Assembly: GCF_033100135.1 (NCBI RefSeq)
Contig: NZ_CP136920.1
Span: 1,550,001-1,614,000, forward strand
Source of the DNA: Rubellicoccus peritrichatus
Lineage (GTDB): Bacteria > Verrucomicrobiota > Verrucomicrobiia > Opitutales > Cerasicoccaceae
DNA: 64,000 nt
Direction: 5' to 3'
The notes beneath the pieces are model-generated. The model saw only the letters and a list, made by a program, of their open reading frames with translations, had not been told where the DNA came from and did not search any database. Positions 63,381 through 64,000 of the stretch are shown here, in pieces. Position numbers and translations under genes: made by a program. Numbering within the stretch: position 1 is the stretch's first letter; each line of letters starts with the position of its first letter.

Positions 63381-64000
63381 CTAGTCGCCACCACCGCAGC
63401 CTCCTCCACAACTTGAGCCGCAGCTACTTCCGCAACTACTTCCACAACCACCACCGCCATGCTTTATCAGTTTACCTATGAGCCAGATTATGAGGAATAA
63501 AGCGACGACTATGGTGGCTATGTTGAACCAATCACCATTGAGGGCGTCTTCAATGAATTTGTCACATCCGCTTAAGAGGATAGTTCCAAGAAGTGCGAAG
63601 CCACTTATATAGACAGCCTTTTTTGAGACAACGAACGATTCCTTTCGATTTACTCGAATGTATTGGTTGTTCCTATTAAAGCGAAGGTCAGCGCATGGCC
63701 AGATGTCGTTGGGGGCGTCAGTGCCGAATGCGTCTTTGTAGAGCTGAAGCGTCGATTCGTATTGTTGTTTGAATCGATTACTCTCTGTCTTTCCACCTTT
63801 AGTTGGACCGTGATGGAGTTGCTTATTTAATATGCCATTGCATAATTCTCCCCAGTAAGAACGTGAATAGCATAGGTGCAAATGCCATGCCTGGTCTACA
63901 TCTTCGGAGGGTGTGACTTGCTGGCCAGTTGTGGCTGCGAGATAAACGAATTTCAGATATTCTCCATAGACTTTTTCTGCATGGCTTACTGACCATCCAT
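63381..64000 (-). CDS. glycine-rich-domain-like membrane protein, 5' end outside window
   Basis: The open frame runs leftwards from the window edge (about 205 codons) to a stop at 63381; the TTG at 63881 is internal. Translating upstream gives VDQAWHLHLCYSRSYW, which with VTPSEDVDQAWH matches the conserved core of GRDP/TIGR04222-related proteins. One transmembrane stretch is ISGFALLGTILLSG and another ATIVVALFLIIWLIGKLI. The C-terminus is CGSSC repeats ending GGGCGGGD. Gly/Cys tails of this kind are known in that family but their role is unclear. Confidence 0.75.
   Translation of the reverse strand, partial: GWSVSHAEKVYGEYLKFVYLAATTGQQVTPSEDVDQAWHLHLCYSRSYWGELCNGILNKQLHHGPTKGGKTESNRFKQQYESTLQLYKDAFGTDAPNDIWPCADLRFNRNNQYIRVNRKESFVVSKKAVYISGFALLGTILLSGCDKFIEDALNGDWFNIATIVVALFLIIWLIGKLIKHGGGGCGSSCGSSCGSSCGGGCGGGD

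Noticed and set aside
1-64000. tRNA, rRNA, integrase, prophage or plasmid functions
   Set aside because: None were recognised on either strand; gene content is chromosomal and metabolic.

Overview
The window (about 50% G+C) looks like a chromosomal segment of a free-living, polysaccharide-degrading member of the Verrucomicrobiota, most likely a marine Opitutae/Puniceicoccales type. The evidence is a Verru_Chthon cassette A-like giant prepilin-like protein, cytoplasmic GH29 alpha-L-fucosidase and formylglycine sulfatase genes, several secreted proteins without obvious relatives, and two complete TonB systems of the TtpC type. No tRNA, rRNA, CRISPR array, phage or transposase gene was seen. This assignment is inference from gene content only. 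Layout: (A) 1-10580 is a deoxy-sugar catabolic locus. A MaoC-like dehydratase (cut by the window edge) and an IclR regulator are transcribed leftwards. A tightly overlapping operon runs rightwards: a solute-binding-fold protein without signal peptide, two tandem CaiB/BaiF CoA-transferases, a COG3618 lactonase-like amidohydrolase, a Gfo/Idh/MocA oxidoreductase, a zinc-type dehydrogenase, a KduD-like SDR, an L-rhamnose/L-fucose mutarotase, and then alpha-L-fucosidase. The lactonase, SDR, mutarotase and fucosidase point to oxidative, non-phosphorylating use of L-fucose or L-rhamnose; the CoA-transferases and MaoC protein do not belong to the textbook version of that route. (B) 10659-17040 holds a Smr protein, two small leftward genes and the first six-gene TonB operon: DUF3450, TtpC-like ExbB, ExbB, ExbD, TonB, TPR. 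(C) 17041-21146 is a repeat-rich gap, a secreted protein, the leftward thyA / mini-ExbB / folA / yjbQ operon and another secreted protein. (D) 21166-34216 is a surface or polysaccharide locus: two paralogous Asp-box propeller proteins (one with three FN3 modules) around a sulfatase, a lone Verru_Chthon A-like protein and its partner, and a small secreted beta protein. (E) 34361-41070 carries hspQ-like, rhomboid, PhyH dioxygenase with two AraC regulators, citramalate synthase, ybaB and recR (with a degenerate zinc finger). (F) 41103-51547 is the second six-gene TonB operon, followed by a TonB-dependent receptor and a large secreted beta-helix-like protein that ends at a strong terminator. The operon is preceded by an array of 11-bp repeats whose core word recurs before the receptor. 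(G) 51624-57643 is a sugar locus: divergent DeoR regulator, a TIM-barrel isomerase fused to a pentulose-phosphate 3-epimerase, two MDR dehydrogenases and L-rhamnose isomerase. (H) 57640-58174 is bounded by 20-bp terminal inverted repeats (19/20 match) and looks like a miniature mobile element containing further repeats. (I) 58227-64000 contains YraN, Zwf, a secreted nuclease with a ComEA-like HhH domain, a YHS protein, a secreted protein, a GNAT acetyltransferase and the 3' part of a Gly/Cys-tailed membrane protein. The strongest leads are the hybrid CoA/fucose-type operon, the isomerase-epimerase fusion, the 93-residue ExbB-like protein inside the thymidylate/folate operon, the duplicated TonB systems with shared upstream motifs, and the candidate miniature element.
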